The notes under the pieces were generated by a model. That model did not search any database and had not been told where the DNA came from. It was given only the letters and a program-made list of their open reading frames with translations. A program made the position numbers and the translations under genes. DNA of 64,000 nucleotides from the NCBI RefSeq assembly GCF_003710825.1, contig NZ_RHHQ01000003.1, positions 186,001-250,000 on the forward strand, given 5' to 3'. Source of the stretch: Brevibacillus fluminis. Its GTDB lineage: Bacteria > Bacillota > Bacilli > Brevibacillales > Brevibacillaceae. Below, piece after piece: positions 48,652-57,687 of the stretch. Positions within the stretch are counted from its first letter, which is position 1, and every line of letters begins with the position of its first letter.

Positions 48652-50286
48652 TCAAACCTTCAGCGCTCTCGCTTTTTCCACATAGCTTTCATAGCTTCCG
48701 TCATGCACAACAGCCCCATCGCGATGCAGCTCTACGATTGTATCGGCCAGCTTGTTCAGGAAATAACGGTCATGCGATATAAAAAGAAGTGTGCCCTCAT
48801 ACGCCTGCAAAGTGGACTCCAGCACCTCTTTACTCGCCAGATCCAGATGGTTTGTCGGCTCGTCCAAAACAAGGACGTTCGCTTCTTTCAGCATGAGCTT
48901 TGCAAGTGCGACGCGCGCCTTTTCGCCCCCGCTGAGCGAAACGATTTTTTTGAAAACATCCTCGCCCGTGAACAGGAAGTTCCCCAAAACAGCCCGGATT
49001 CTAGCCTCCTCGATATGGGGAAATGCATCCCACACCTCGACTAAGATCGTGTTATGGAGATTGAGAGAGGCTTGCTCTTGGTCGTAATACCCAATACTCA
49101 CCTCCTTTCCCCATATGATCTCTCCGCCATCCGGCTGCTTTTCGCCGATCAGCGTTCGGAGCAACGTCGTTTTGCCGATCCCGTTTGGACCGATCAACGC
49201 CACCTTTTCGCCTCGCCGCAGCTCGAAATTGATGTTTTGGAGCAGCGTCTTGCATTCACTCGCTTCGCCTGCGCTAATACGGACGTCACGGACAAAAAGC
49301 ACGTCCTTAAACGAAGGCTTTCCACTTCCAAACGACAGCTTTGCGCGTTTTAGCTCGCCCTGGGGCTTGTCGACTCGCTCAAGCCGTTCCAGCTGCTTCC
49401 TCTTGTTTTTCGCGCTTTTCGCTGAGGTGGCGCGAACGATATGCCGCTCGATGTACGATTCCATTTTGGCAATCTGCTCTTGCTGCTGCGTGTAATTTTT
49501 CGCTTGGATGGCGTTCGTCAGCTCTTTTTCCTTTACATATGTTGTGTAATTGCCTGTATAGCGGCGGATGCAAGCCCGCTCGAGCTCGTAGATCCCCGTG
49601 ACAACCGTGTCCAGAAAGTAGCGGTCATGGGAAACGACGAGGATTGCCCCAGGATACGTGCGCAAATATTTTTCCAGCCAGGCTAATGTGACAAAATCAA
49701 GGTGATTTGTCGGCTCATCGAGGATGAGCAGCTCCGGTTCGGTAAGAAGCGTTTTCGCAAGCGCCAGCCTTGTTTTTTGGCCACCGCTCAATGTATGGAT
49801 GGGAGTATCCAAAGGAACGTCCCCAAACCCCATGCCGTGTAGCATGCCTCGGATTTTCGGCTCGATCTCATAGCCGCCTTGCTCCATGAACCAGTTGGAT
49901 TTCTCCGCATATCGCTCCATCGTCGTATCGTATTTTTGGGCATCCGCTAAAATGGCAGGATCGCCCATCAGCTTTTCCAACTCTCTCAGCTCAAGCTCCG
50001 TCTGACGCAATTCAGAGAATGCTGAGAGCATTTCCGTCTCGATCGCATTCTCCATCCTCAGTCCATCGTTTTGACGCAAATAACCGATCTTCGCACCCTT
50101 GGCGAGAAATATGTCCCCGCTGTCATAGGGGATCTCGCCTGCGATCACTTGCAGGAGAGTCGATTTTCCTGCCCCGTTAACGCCGATCAGTCCCACCCGT
50201 TCGCCAGGCTCGATTTTCATGGACACGCCTGAGAGCATCGGCGTGCCACCATACTGTTTGCTGATTCCATTCAGTTGAAGTAACAT
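48652..50286 (-). CDS. ABC-F family ribosome-associated ATPase
   Basis: A 544-aa soluble protein with two ABC ATPase domains and no membrane segment. Walker A motifs are GVNGAGKST (35-43) and GPNGIGKTT. Signature LSGGQ/LSGGE and DEPTNHLD occur in both halves. A charged interdomain linker (TQQQEQIAKMESYIERHIVRATSAKSAKNKRKQ) reaches the ribosomal E site in this family. ABC-F proteins act as translation factors or give resistance to drugs that bind the large subunit. The attenuator leader upstream favours a drug-inducible resistance type. The start codon has only a weak ribosome site and lies 6 nt after a short upstream ORF, suggesting coupling. Confidence 0.9.
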   Translation of the reverse strand: MLLQLNGISKQYGGTPMLSGVSMKIEPGERVGLIGVNGAGKSTLLQVIAGEIPYDSGDIFLAKGAKIGYLRQNDGLRMENAIETEMLSAFSELRQTELELRELEKLMGDPAILADAQKYDTTMERYAEKSNWFMEQGGYEIEPKIRGMLHGMGFGDVPLDTPIHTLSGGQKTRLALAKTLLTEPELLILDEPTNHLDFVTLAWLEKYLRTYPGAILVVSHDRYFLDTVVTGIYELERACIRRYTGNYTTYVKEKELTNAIQAKNYTQQQEQIAKMESYIERHIVRATSAKSAKNKRKQLERLERVDKPQGELKRAKLSFGSGKPSFKDVLFVRDVRISAGEASECKTLLQNINFELRRGEKVALIGPNGIGKTTLLRTLIGEKQPDGGEIIWGKEVSIGYYDQEQASLNLHNTILVEVWDAFPHIEEARIRAVLGNFLFTGEDVFKKIVSLSGGEKARVALAKLMLKEANVLVLDEPTNHLDLASKEVLESTLQAYEGTLLFISHDRYFLNKLADTIVELHRDGAVVHDGSYESYVEKARALKV

Positions 50287-50292
50287 GTGTTC

Positions 50293-50370
50293 TCACTCTT
50301 TTCTTCGATAGTAAAATCCCACCCCCTCATGAGCTGCACGCCTGCCTGGAATCCAGCGAATCATTTGCAT
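50293..50370 (-). CDS. 25-aa upstream ORF coupled to the ABC-F gene
   Basis: A short ORF, MQMIRWIPGRRAAHEGVGFY plus YRRKE, with a strong AAAGGAGGAATGGAGTA site. It starts downstream of the attenuator hairpin and stops 6 nt before the ABC-F ATG. It is Arg-rich (six Arg) and can only be made if the terminator is bypassed. A role in translational coupling of the ABC-F gene is inferred. Confidence 0.6.
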   Translation of the reverse strand: MQMIRWIPGRRAAHEGVGFYYRRKE

Positions 50371-50395
50371 TACTCCATTCCTCCTTTTGAAAACG

Positions 50396-50427
50396 CAAAA
50401 AAGACGCCGAAACAATACCGGCGTCTT
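50396..50427 (-). terminator. Attenuator terminator in the ABC-F leader
   Basis: Stem AAGACGCCG/CGGCGTCTT with a 9-nt loop and TTTTTT on the minus strand, 45 nt after the leader-peptide stop and 26 nt before the second uORF. Placed between promoter and gene, it would stop transcription unless ribosome stalling refolds the leader. Confidence 0.82.
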
Positions 50428-50471
50428 CCATTGAATGGTATGAAAAAACTAGCTGCGACTATTCGCAACGC

Positions 50472-50615
50472 TTAGAAGGCTAAAGGTACCGGTACCTGTT
50501 CTCGATATGAAATTTGCATGCTGAAAAAAGGGCAGACTGGTCCCGTTGCAAGCAAATCCCCGAGCAAAATGGGTGTTTTTACCATTTTTACTTTCATCGC
50601 GAAAACAGTGTACAT
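50472..50615 (-). CDS. 47-aa leader peptide ORF of the ABC-F attenuator
   Basis: The ATG at 50615 follows AAAGGAGGT by 7 nt. The peptide begins MYTVFAMKVKMVKTPILLGD and ends QVPVPLAF. Its last codons overlap a perfect palindrome AGGTACCGGTACCT (50483-50496), which could form an alternative hairpin. Placement after a good promoter and before a terminator is typical of ribosome-mediated attenuation of antibiotic-resistance ABC-F genes. Confidence 0.72.
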   Translation of the reverse strand: MYTVFAMKVKMVKTPILLGDLLATGPVCPFFSMQISYREQVPVPLAF

Positions 50616-50662
50616 CACCTTTACCTCCTTTCCTTGAACAAAATGAATACTTAATGCTTTTA

Positions 50663-50691
50663 ACTATAGCTAATTGCCGCTAATAAATCAA
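50663..50691 (-). promoter_or_regulatory. SigA-type promoter of the ABC-F leader
   Basis: Minus strand TTGATT (50691-50686) and TATAGT (50668-50663) with a 17-nt spacer, about 45 nt before the leader-peptide ATG. The -35 lies just past the hpaB stop. Confidence 0.75.
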
Positions 50692-50696
50692 GACTC

Positions 50697-52187
50697 CTAC
50701 TGCGAGATCGTCTCCGATCCTGTCTCCGCTTTTGCCTGATACACGCTGAGGGCCTCGTCGACCAGGGAACAAGCGTGCACACGTTTGAAGTTGTTGTAAA
50801 AAATCGCGCGTTTGCGGAGCGGATCGCCCGTATAGTAGCGTTCATATTGCAGCAGCCGCTGCCCGAACGCTTCGCCGCACAAATCCCATGCCAGCTTGAA
50901 CAGTCGGACCCGCTCCGTGCCGGAGATTCCTTCTCGTCCCGCATAATACTTCTGCATATCTGCCGCCAGGTCCGGATGCTCCATATCGCTATCGGTCGGA
51001 GACATGAGCAACCCGCCTGCACCGATGATCTGCATGACCTCGATCGCGCGCGGATACACTTTCGGGAGAAGCCCGCGGATTGTTTCGAGCGGCACATACC
51101 CCGGCATTAGCTCACCCGATGGCAAGATGTCGTACTCCTGCTCGGCGACCTTCAGCAGCGCCCGAATGGATTCCAGCGACTGTGCCAGCTCGCCCAGATC
51201 ATTTTGGACATTCAGAAATACGTCCACGCCGATCGAGTCAGCAAGCCGCATCGTTACCTCTGTGGCGAATTGCAGCTTCAGCAGGCCCCTAACCCCTGTC
51301 TGGTGCGCAGGCTGCTGCCCGATGCCAGTCTGCGGATACAGGCCGTTCGCCGCTTCCACGTTGTTGTATAGAAACAGGCGATCCCACGGCACCAGTACGT
51401 CGTCAAACACGAGCACCGCGTCCATCTCCTCAAAGCGCGATGCCAGCGGATGATCATAAACGGACCGGGTTCCATCCTGCATCGGCTCCCGACAAATGAT
51501 GCGCAGGCCCGGCGTATCGATCGGCAGTGCAAATGCGAGCGCATACCGCTCATCCCCCGGCTTGAAGCCCGGGAACGAATAAATGATCACTTCATCCGTG
51601 ATCGGCGCAAGCGTCGCCAGCATTTTGGCGCCTCTGACGATCAGCCCTTCTTCTGTTTCTCTCACTGCGCCCAGATGCGTATACATATCCTGCTGCTCAT
51701 GCGATGACTTGCTGCGGTCATTTTGCGGATTGATGATCGCATGGGTCAAAAACAGATCGTTGTCCCGCACATGCTTGTAATAATTTCTCGCGTTTTCCGC
51801 CCATTGCGGATTGTACTTCTCCAAAAACGAGGCGTTGTGGTACAAAGAGGTCAGCACAACATTGAGAAAGTCCGGCGTTCTGCCCATCAACCCGAACGTA
51901 GCGCGGGCATACGCTTCATACAGCGCGCGCCTCGCCTGCAGATCGGCCGGTGTTTTGACGACAAGGAATGCGTTATTGACCCGTTCGCCAGTCTCCTCAC
52001 AAATGTGCGTAATCTGCTCCTGGTACTCCTCATCGTGCTGCATATCATACAGCTTCGCAATTTCAAGGATCGGCTGCCGAAAAATAGCTTCCTCACATAC
52101 GTTCGTCACTCTTCGCCCTTGCAGCCAAATTTCCGGCTGCCGGGATTTCAAGCCTTTGATGTACTGGGCACCAGTGCGGATTCCCAT
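50697..52187 (-). CDS. hpaB: 4-hydroxyphenylacetate 3-hydroxylase family monooxygenase (HpaB type)
   Basis: A 496-aa FADH2-dependent hydroxylase of the HpaB family (PF11794/PF03241). Characteristic stretches are [62 protein letters not shown] and [14 protein letters not shown]. It adds an ortho hydroxyl group to a phenol such as 4-hydroxyphenylacetate. The flavin reductase partner (HpaC) is not in the window. The ATG follows CAGGGGGGAAACACG. It is divergent from two Crp-like regulator genes. Some family members act on other phenols, so the substrate is not certain. Confidence 0.88.
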   Translation of the reverse strand: MGIRTGAQYIKGLKSRQPEIWLQGRRVTNVCEEAIFRQPILEIAKLYDMQHDEEYQEQITHICEETGERVNNAFLVVKTPADLQARRALYEAYARATFGLMGRTPDFLNVVLTSLYHNASFLEKYNPQWAENARNYYKHVRDNDLFLTHAIINPQNDRSKSSHEQQDMYTHLGAVRETEEGLIVRGAKMLATLAPITDEVIIYSFPGFKPGDERYALAFALPIDTPGLRIICREPMQDGTRSVYDHPLASRFEEMDAVLVFDDVLVPWDRLFLYNNVEAANGLYPQTGIGQQPAHQTGVRGLLKLQFATEVTMRLADSIGVDVFLNVQNDLGELAQSLESIRALLKVAEQEYDILPSGELMPGYVPLETIRGLLPKVYPRAIEVMQIIGAGGLLMSPTDSDMEHPDLAADMQKYYAGREGISGTERVRLFKLAWDLCGEAFGQRLLQYERYYTGDPLRKRAIFYNNFKRVHACSLVDEALSVYQAKAETGSETISQ

Positions 52188-52379
52188 CGTGTTTCCCCCC
52201 TGTTAAATGGTTTGGATGATTGCATTATAATATCTGACGATTTCGAACATTGTAGCCTACTTAACGTCACCGCCAAGAAAATAACGGCTGTCGCGAGTTT
52301 GCTGCGGTAGCGGAAGTGTAAATCAATTAACATGATTTCGATTTTTTCTGGAAAAGCCGGTCATTTCACAGCAGGCATA

Positions 52380-52409
52380 TTGTGATGAGTGATCGTATTT
52401 TTATATAAT
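52380..52409 (+). promoter_or_regulatory. SigA-type promoter for the first of the Crp-like pair
   Basis: TTGTGA (52380-52385) and TATAAT (52404-52409) with an 18-nt spacer, about 60 nt upstream of the gene start. Confidence 0.6.
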
Positions 52410-52468
52410 TGCGATAATTGTTTTATTGATGCATTGTCATGATCATTGTGTGGGAAGGAGCGTTGGTC

Positions 52469-53116
52469 ATGGTATCCCCATTTGAAACCGATATGAAATG
52501 GGAAACGTTCTTGGAGTTCGGCACCCGTCAATTTTTCAAAGCAAAATCGGCCATCTACAGACAAGAAACCATGGGGGAAGGCTTTTACTATCTGCATAAA
52601 GGCTTGGTGAAAATCGTTACCTCAACCGTCAAAGGGAACGACCGCCTGCTCAACATCGTGGTCCCCGGTCAAATCATGGGACTTCAGTCCATGGACCAGC
52701 ATTTGCACTTCACCACAGCCATCGCCGTCAAGCATGCGGTTGTCTACCACTTCTCCTGCGCACAATTTCTCGACATGCTGAAAGTTCGCCCCGAATTACT
52801 GTCGCTTCTAACCCAAACCGTCAATCAAAAAATGCGCATCCTGCTGAACGTGATAAATCTGAAAGCGCTTACTTCAGAAGAGCAGATCGCCCGTCTCTTG
52901 CTCAACATTTGCGAGGATTTCAAAAACCACGAAGTCCCTCTCACCCAGCAAGAGCTTGCCGATTGCGCCGGACTCACCCGGATCACCGTCTACAAAATCC
53001 TGAAAAAATGGAAAGAAGACGACATCATTGAGCTGCGCAACCGCACCTTTGTCATCAAGCACCCCGAACGGCTGAAGCCCCTGCTGGTCGAAAGCCAGGC
53101 GATCCAAACGGTATAA
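52469..53116 (+). CDS. Crp/Fnr-family regulator 1 of a tandem pair
   Basis: A 215-aa protein with an N-terminal cyclic-nucleotide-binding-like fold (YRQETMGEGFYYLHKGLVKIVTS). Its C-terminal winged helix is LTQQELADCAGLTRITVYKILKKWKEDDIIELRNRTFVIK. The recognition helix (RITVYK) differs from CRP, so TGTGA sites are not expected. The ATG at 52469 follows AAGGAGCG. It is divergent from hpaB and 40 nt ahead of a related gene, so the two may regulate hpaB together. The effector is unknown. Confidence 0.87.
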   Translation: MVSPFETDMKWETFLEFGTRQFFKAKSAIYRQETMGEGFYYLHKGLVKIVTSTVKGNDRLLNIVVPGQIMGLQSMDQHLHFTTAIAVKHAVVYHFSCAQFLDMLKVRPELLSLLTQTVNQKMRILLNVINLKALTSEEQIARLLLNICEDFKNHEVPLTQQELADCAGLTRITVYKILKKWKEDDIIELRNRTFVIKHPERLKPLLVESQAIQTV

Positions 53117-53156
53117 CAGACTGGCGACAGAGGCTTGCAAAGGAGCGGTGATCAAA

Positions 53157-53774
53157 ATGGCGAGCTTGCGCTATCAATGGACCCCATTCTTACTGTATGG
53201 CAAAAAGCTGGAAAGTAGTAAACATACGACCGTTTACAGCCAAGGGGAAACCGGGAAAGGGTTTTATTATCTTGATAAGGGTAGTGTGAAGATCACGCTG
53301 CTGTCAGACAACGGCCATGAGAGAACCATCGATTACGTCCCGACCGGCGGATTGTTCGGGGAGCATGGCGCTTATAACGGAACCTACCTGACATCGGCCA
53401 TCACCACCTCCCCGTCCGTGCTGCACTTTTTTTCCGATGATGCTTTATCCCGCGTCTGCCGTGAGCATCCGCATGCAGCCATACTGTTTACCAATTCACA
53501 AATTTTCAAAGTGCGCCTTCTCGCCGAGATCATCGCCTACCAAGACAGTCCGGTCGAGCTGCAAATGGCCAATTTTTTGCTGAAGCTGACCGCAGTCCAC
53601 GGCGATGAGCATGTCCCCATCGACCAGACATCGTTCGCCCGGTATATCGACACGTCGCGGATTACCGTGAACAAGATTTTGCAAAAATGGAGGCAGCAAG
53701 GGCTAATCGAGCTTGCGGGACGCAGTACCATTCGGGTGGTCAATGTCGCGGGCGTGCGGGCGATTTTGGGGTAA
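53157..53774 (+). CDS. Crp/Fnr-family regulator 2 of a tandem pair
   Basis: A 205-aa paralogue of the preceding regulator, with the same YSQGETGKGFYYLDKGSVKI sensor start and a winged helix IDQTSFARYIDTSRITVNKILQKWRQQGLIELAGRSTIRV. The ATG at 53157 is preferred (GGAG 11 nt before). The GTG at 53148 sits too close to that site. Overall similarity to the first copy suggests tandem duplication followed by divergence of the recognition helix. Confidence 0.87.
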   Translation: MASLRYQWTPFLLYGKKLESSKHTTVYSQGETGKGFYYLDKGSVKITLLSDNGHERTIDYVPTGGLFGEHGAYNGTYLTSAITTSPSVLHFFSDDALSRVCREHPHAAILFTNSQIFKVRLLAEIIAYQDSPVELQMANFLLKLTAVHGDEHVPIDQTSFARYIDTSRITVNKILQKWRQQGLIELAGRSTIRVVNVAGVRAILG

Positions 53775-53838
53775 CCGTAAGTAGCGGCTGATAGCCGAAA
53801 CCGACTAAAAGATTAATGAGAGACTTCGCTATAAAACG

Positions 53839-53874
53839 AAAAAAACGCGCAGCATCAAGCTTTCGCGTTTTTTT
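53839..53874. terminator. Bidirectional terminator between Crp-like 2 and the response regulator
   Basis: Perfect 11-bp stem AAAAAAACGCG/CGCGTTTTTTT with a 14-nt loop. The flanking genes converge on it. Confidence 0.85.
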
Positions 53875-53889
53875 CAAGTGAAGGATGAT

Positions 53890-55035
53890 TTACTTTTTAT
53901 TCGATAATCGACGAATGCACAAATCATAGAAATAGATCAGCTCCTCAGACGGACGAATGCCGAGTTCCCGATTGAGCAGTTGAACATAATGGGTATACAG
54001 CGCCTTCAAGCCTTTTTTGTCCCCAGTCATCTCGCATATTGTCATACGTTGGCGCAAAACCGATTCGTCCAATGGATTGCGTTCGTTCAGCTTGATCAGC
54101 AGCTTCGACGCGGAAGCCGTATCCCGCAACGAAACCAGCACTTCTATTAGCCGCTTCACGAACGCAGTGTACATTTCAACATAGCGTTCCGTCTCATGAA
54201 TGGCCCATACATACGCTTTGTCGCCGAATAGGTCGCCTGTATACAGCCGCTCGATTTGCAACGCGCTTTCCACATTCCTGCTTTCCATTGTCAGCAGATT
54301 ATCCACCTGTTTTTCGAACTCGATGTAATCAATGACTGCATCCTTTAACGCAAGCGCGTAGCCATCATTTTCCGAACGTACGACATCGCGAATACCGATG
54401 GCTTCCAGAGACTTCCGCAGCTGGTACACGGTCGTATTCAAGTAATTCGCTGCATTACTTTCGTTCATTCCCCCAAACATATCCGTGAGCAGCATAGAGC
54501 GGGGAATTCGTTTTCCGCGCCCTAGAAGCAAATACGCGAATAGCTCCGCGCATCTCCGTGAGATCCACTTGACGCGGCCTACATCATTGCTAACGACAAC
54601 GTCGCCGAGCATCGTCACAACGATTCTTCCGGATTCTGTAGGGACAGCCGTTGGCGCCGCAGGATGAAGGACACGTCGGTTCGTCTGCGCGCGATTCACC
54701 GCCTTCTGCAGCCGCTCTTGGGATACCGGTTTGACCAAGTAATCCATCACGGACAAATCGTAAGCTTCCAAAGCAAATTCCTTGTGAGACGTGACAAAGA
54801 CGATTTGCAGCGCAGGATCAGCCACTTCCATTCTTGCTGCGAACGCCAGCCCGCTCTCACCCGGCATGGAAAGGTCTACGAAAGCCAGTCCGACATCGGC
54901 ATGCTCCCGCAAGAAAGCGGCCGCTGAACCTGTATCCGTAAAAGCCCCTGCCACGTGAACATCGGGCAGCTTACCCAGCATTTTGCGCAAAATCAGGTGC
55001 ATCACCGGCTCATCGTCCACCAAAATAACTTTCAT
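53890..55035 (-). CDS. Response regulator with SARP-like (winged helix + BTAD) output
   Basis: A 381-aa protein. Residues 1 to about 120 are a receiver domain with phospho-acceptor Asp54 (FVDLSMPG) and a Lys in YLVKPVS. Then comes an OmpR-like winged helix with the MLLTDMFGGMNESNAANYLNTTVYQLRKSLEA segment. The C-terminal 140 residues form a bacterial transcriptional activation domain (helical TPR-like, LNERNPLDESVLRQRMTICEMTG). The ATG at 55035 follows GGAGGAGGACGCGT. It overlaps the sensor kinase gene by 26 nt. This architecture is uncommon in Bacillota two-component systems. Target genes are unknown. Confidence 0.9.
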   Translation of the reverse strand: MKVILVDDEPVMHLILRKMLGKLPDVHVAGAFTDTGSAAAFLREHADVGLAFVDLSMPGESGLAFAARMEVADPALQIVFVTSHKEFALEAYDLSVMDYLVKPVSQERLQKAVNRAQTNRRVLHPAAPTAVPTESGRIVVTMLGDVVVSNDVGRVKWISRRCAELFAYLLLGRGKRIPRSMLLTDMFGGMNESNAANYLNTTVYQLRKSLEAIGIRDVVRSENDGYALALKDAVIDYIEFEKQVDNLLTMESRNVESALQIERLYTGDLFGDKAYVWAIHETERYVEMYTAFVKRLIEVLVSLRDTASASKLLIKLNERNPLDESVLRQRMTICEMTGDKKGLKALYTHYVQLLNRELGIRPSEELIYFYDLCIRRLSNKK

Positions 55036-56818
55036 ACGCGTCCTCCTCCCTTCCACCATCGTTTGAGACAGGCAGGGTAAAAAAGAAAGTCGTTCCTTTT
55101 CCCGGCTCGCTCTCGAACCACAGGCTTCCCCCCTGAATCCGGACGAACTCGCGGGTCAACGCCAATCCGAATCTCGTCTCCCCCGACTCGTCAACGGGTG
55201 CCATCGCTTTTAAGGCGGGTTCCTCCATGCGCAGCAGCTCCGCCGTCTGCTCATCGATTCCCACCCCATTGTCTGTCACGGACACAACGATCAAATCGCC
55301 TTCCAAAACAGCCCCGATCTCAATCGCCCCACCGCTTCCGGTAAACTTGATCGCATTGGAAAGCAAATTTCGCAAAATAAGATCAAGCATCTCTTTGTCA
55401 GCGATCACTTTCAGATTTTCATCGACTTGCTCCGTCAACAAAATTCGCTTCATGCCTGCCTTCGAGCCTACGAGCAGCAGTGCCTGCCGGACAACCTGTT
55501 GCAAATTCCAGCCTAACGGACGAAACACGACCTTTCCTTTCTGGCTGCGATACCAATCCAGCAAATTTTCAACAAGATGAAAGGTGCTTTGCACCTGGCC
55601 TTTGAGTTCCCGCACCACTCCGGCATGTTCAAGGTCGGCGGCGGTCAACTCATCCCCCAGCAGTTCGGTCAAATTGACGAGCAGCGCGATCGGATCGCGA
55701 ATGTCATGTGCCACGACGGTGAACAGCTTGTCCTTAAACTCGTTTAGCTCGGACAGTTGGCGAGCGTTCTCGCGCAGTTGGGTCTCGCTTTCTTTTAACT
55801 GGGTAATATCGTTGAACACCAGCAGCTTGCCAATCAGCACCTTGCCTGAGTCGTGGACCAGCGACAAGCTGCAGTTGTAATGCCTGGTGCGGTTCCCCTG
55901 AAATCGGTGGAACGGAAAGCGCTCATCCCCTTCCGTCGTGGAACGAATGTGAGCAAGCAGCTCCGGATTGTCCACCAAAACCTTTCCCATATCGGCGGGG
56001 TATTGTTTCGTCAACACGAGTTCGGGCAGCACTTCCCCGGCTGCTTGGTTGTAAGTAACGATCTGGTCCTCATAATCGAAAAGGACGACCCCGTCCCGGA
56101 TCGTTTCGAACACTTTCGCCATTGCCAGCGGAGTTAGGCGAAGCAGATGAAATCGGTAAAACCCCCATACGTAAGCGATACCCGAAATAGCGAAACCGAA
56201 CGGGGTTAAATCAACGGTGCTGCCAGTCCAAAAAAACAAATTGCAAAACATCGGCGCGATTGCCCCCAAAAGGAGGATCCCAATCTGCTTTCTCACGATT
56301 GGCAATGACCGCCAATACATCGGGATAAATAGCAAAATCCCGCACAGTAAAACAAAATAATTATAGATCGCATGCACCTTATACCAGGGACCCTTGACCG
56401 TCGTATACAAAGGGACCAAGCCGTGCTCATTGAAATCATAGCGCTCATAAACCAAATGATGCCAATCATTGGTCAAATGGAAGAAAAAAACGGCAGTGGG
56501 GATCGCGAACAACAACAGCGCTAATCGTTTGCGATACGTTGCTGCCGTTCCGGTAAATTGGATGACCTGAAAAAGCCAGAGGGTCGTAACGAAGGGAATG
56601 CCCAAATATTCGATATGTAGCGACAGCTTAACCTCATCCAGGTTTCGACTCAGTACCTCAAACGCATAGCCAAGCGCATAGAAAGCCGCCGCCACCATGA
56701 TCAAAATCATAGTTTTGGCAACAGGCACATGACGTTTCCGATAACACACAAAAGAGACGAACACCATCAGCGCCGTTGCGAGAAAAAGCGTAATCGCCAT
56801 AACTTGTCGAGTGTCCAC
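55010..56818 (-). CDS. Sensor histidine kinase with 7TM N-terminal region and PAS domain
   Basis: A 602-aa membrane kinase. About seven hydrophobic helices lie in residues 5-225 (7TM sensor of the HisKA_7TM type). A PAS domain follows (about 235-345). Then comes a HisKA dimerisation domain with phospho-acceptor His371 (VVAHDIRDP) and a HATPase domain with NLLSNAIKFT, DNGVGI and a C-terminal GKGTTFFFTLP. It phosphorylates the adjacent SARP-like regulator, whose gene it overlaps. A promoter TTGACA-17-TATGTA lies 70 nt upstream. The signal, probably a membrane-soluble or extracellular ligand, is unknown. Confidence 0.92.
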   Translation of the reverse strand: MDTRQVMAITLFLATALMVFVSFVCYRKRHVPVAKTMILIMVAAAFYALGYAFEVLSRNLDEVKLSLHIEYLGIPFVTTLWLFQVIQFTGTAATYRKRLALLLFAIPTAVFFFHLTNDWHHLVYERYDFNEHGLVPLYTTVKGPWYKVHAIYNYFVLLCGILLFIPMYWRSLPIVRKQIGILLLGAIAPMFCNLFFWTGSTVDLTPFGFAISGIAYVWGFYRFHLLRLTPLAMAKVFETIRDGVVLFDYEDQIVTYNQAAGEVLPELVLTKQYPADMGKVLVDNPELLAHIRSTTEGDERFPFHRFQGNRTRHYNCSLSLVHDSGKVLIGKLLVFNDITQLKESETQLRENARQLSELNEFKDKLFTVVAHDIRDPIALLVNLTELLGDELTAADLEHAGVVRELKGQVQSTFHLVENLLDWYRSQKGKVVFRPLGWNLQQVVRQALLLVGSKAGMKRILLTEQVDENLKVIADKEMLDLILRNLLSNAIKFTGSGGAIEIGAVLEGDLIVVSVTDNGVGIDEQTAELLRMEEPALKAMAPVDESGETRFGLALTREFVRIQGGSLWFESEPGKGTTFFFTLPVSNDGGREEDAYESYFGGR

Positions 56819-56889
56819 GGTTTCGTCTCCCTTGAATGAAGTGCATGCTGACTTCCAACGCCTGCATGACGGTTCAGCATAAATCTGAT

Positions 56890-56918
56890 TACATACAGAA
56901 TATCATTTTCTCTGTCAA
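56890..56918 (-). promoter_or_regulatory. SigA-type promoter of the kinase-regulator operon
   Basis: Minus strand TTGACA (56918-56913) and TATGTA (56895-56890) with a 17-nt spacer. The remaining intergenic DNA to 57080 is AT-rich with no gene seen. Confidence 0.65.
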
Positions 56919-57082
56919 TTCTTGCTTCAACTTTATATTTAATCTCCAGATCGAAATAATCGAGCGCATTCCATTAGTAGCAGAGGGTATAAACGCCTAC
57001 TTTTCATCGATTTCCCTTTCTGCCTTACATATTTATTATCGTTTGAACTTGGGAACATAGTGATACCTTTTCGCAAAAACCG

Positions 57083-57123
57083 CAAAAAAAAAGCCCACGT
57101 CTCGTTGTGAGAATGTGAGCTTT
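57083..57123 (-). terminator. Intrinsic terminator after the carboxymuconolactone decarboxylase gene
   Basis: Stem AAAGCTCAC/GTGGGCTTT with one mismatch and a run of nine T on the minus strand. Confidence 0.75.
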
Positions 57124-57192
57124 TTCCCTAGCAATCCGTTATCTATATGATTCGAATGCACTAGATTCAGCCGTTCTGCGTTCGACCTCCCT

Positions 57193-57582
57193 TCAATTCG
57201 CCACCTGCACATTCCGCTCCGCAAAAACGCGCTTGGCCACAAAAATCGCATTCAAGGCCCTTGGAAAACCAGCATACGGAACGCAGTGGGTGATGGCTTC
57301 AATCACCTCTTTTGGAGTAAGCCCCACGTTGAGAGCTGCGTTGATGTGGACATGGAGCTGCGGTTCGCAGCCTCCTTGGGTCGCAAGCGAAGCAATGGTA
57401 ACCAGCTGCCGCTGCTTCAAGTCCAGACCCTGCCTTGGATAAATTTCACCAAAAACGAATTCCACGATATAAGAACCCAGATCAGGCGCGATGTCCTGTA
57501 AGGAATCGATCACTCGCTGCCCGCCTTCCCCATCGACCTCCATCAATTTTGCCCATCCTCGTTCAAAACGTTCGTTTGCCAT
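57193..57582 (-). CDS. Carboxymuconolactone decarboxylase-family protein
   Basis: A 129-aa small helical protein of the CMD family (PF02627): FGEIYPRQGLDLKQRQLVTIASLATQGGCEPQLHVHINAALNVGLTPKEVIEAI. It has a His-rich helix (QLHVHI) and a single Cys where AhpD-type peroxidases have CxxC, so it is not a classical AhpD. The ATG at 57582 follows GGGAGGAACGGAA. It is divergent from a MerR-type regulator, and its promoter has a 19-bp spacer with a palindrome, the MerR-activation geometry. The physiological reaction is unknown. Confidence 0.85.
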   Translation of the reverse strand: MANERFERGWAKLMEVDGEGGQRVIDSLQDIAPDLGSYIVEFVFGEIYPRQGLDLKQRQLVTIASLATQGGCEPQLHVHINAALNVGLTPKEVIEAITHCVPYAGFPRALNAIFVAKRVFAERNVQVAN

Positions 57583-57632
57583 TTCCGTTCCTCCCTTGCT
57601 CGTTTCCAAGATCTATTTGTAGCAACGAGACA

Positions 57633-57663
57633 ATCGTATCGTTTCGAGTGCACTCTAAGGCAA
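57633..57663 (-). promoter_or_regulatory. MerR-type promoter of the CMD gene
   Basis: TTGCCT (57663-57658) and TACGAT (57638-57633) are separated by 19 nt instead of 17. The spacer contains the palindrome GAGTGCACTC (57646-57655). This is the geometry that MerR-family regulators activate by DNA distortion. Confidence 0.82.
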
Positions 57664-57675
57664 GAGCTTTTATGC

Positions 57676-57681
57676 TATAAT
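57676..57681 (+). promoter_or_regulatory. -10 box of the merR gene, predicting a near-leaderless mRNA
   Basis: TATAAT ends 6 nt before the ATG at 57688, so transcription should start at or next to the start codon. No clear -35 is seen, and the regulator's operator lies where it would be, so autoregulation is likely. Confidence 0.55.
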
Positions 57682-57687
57682 AGGTCT

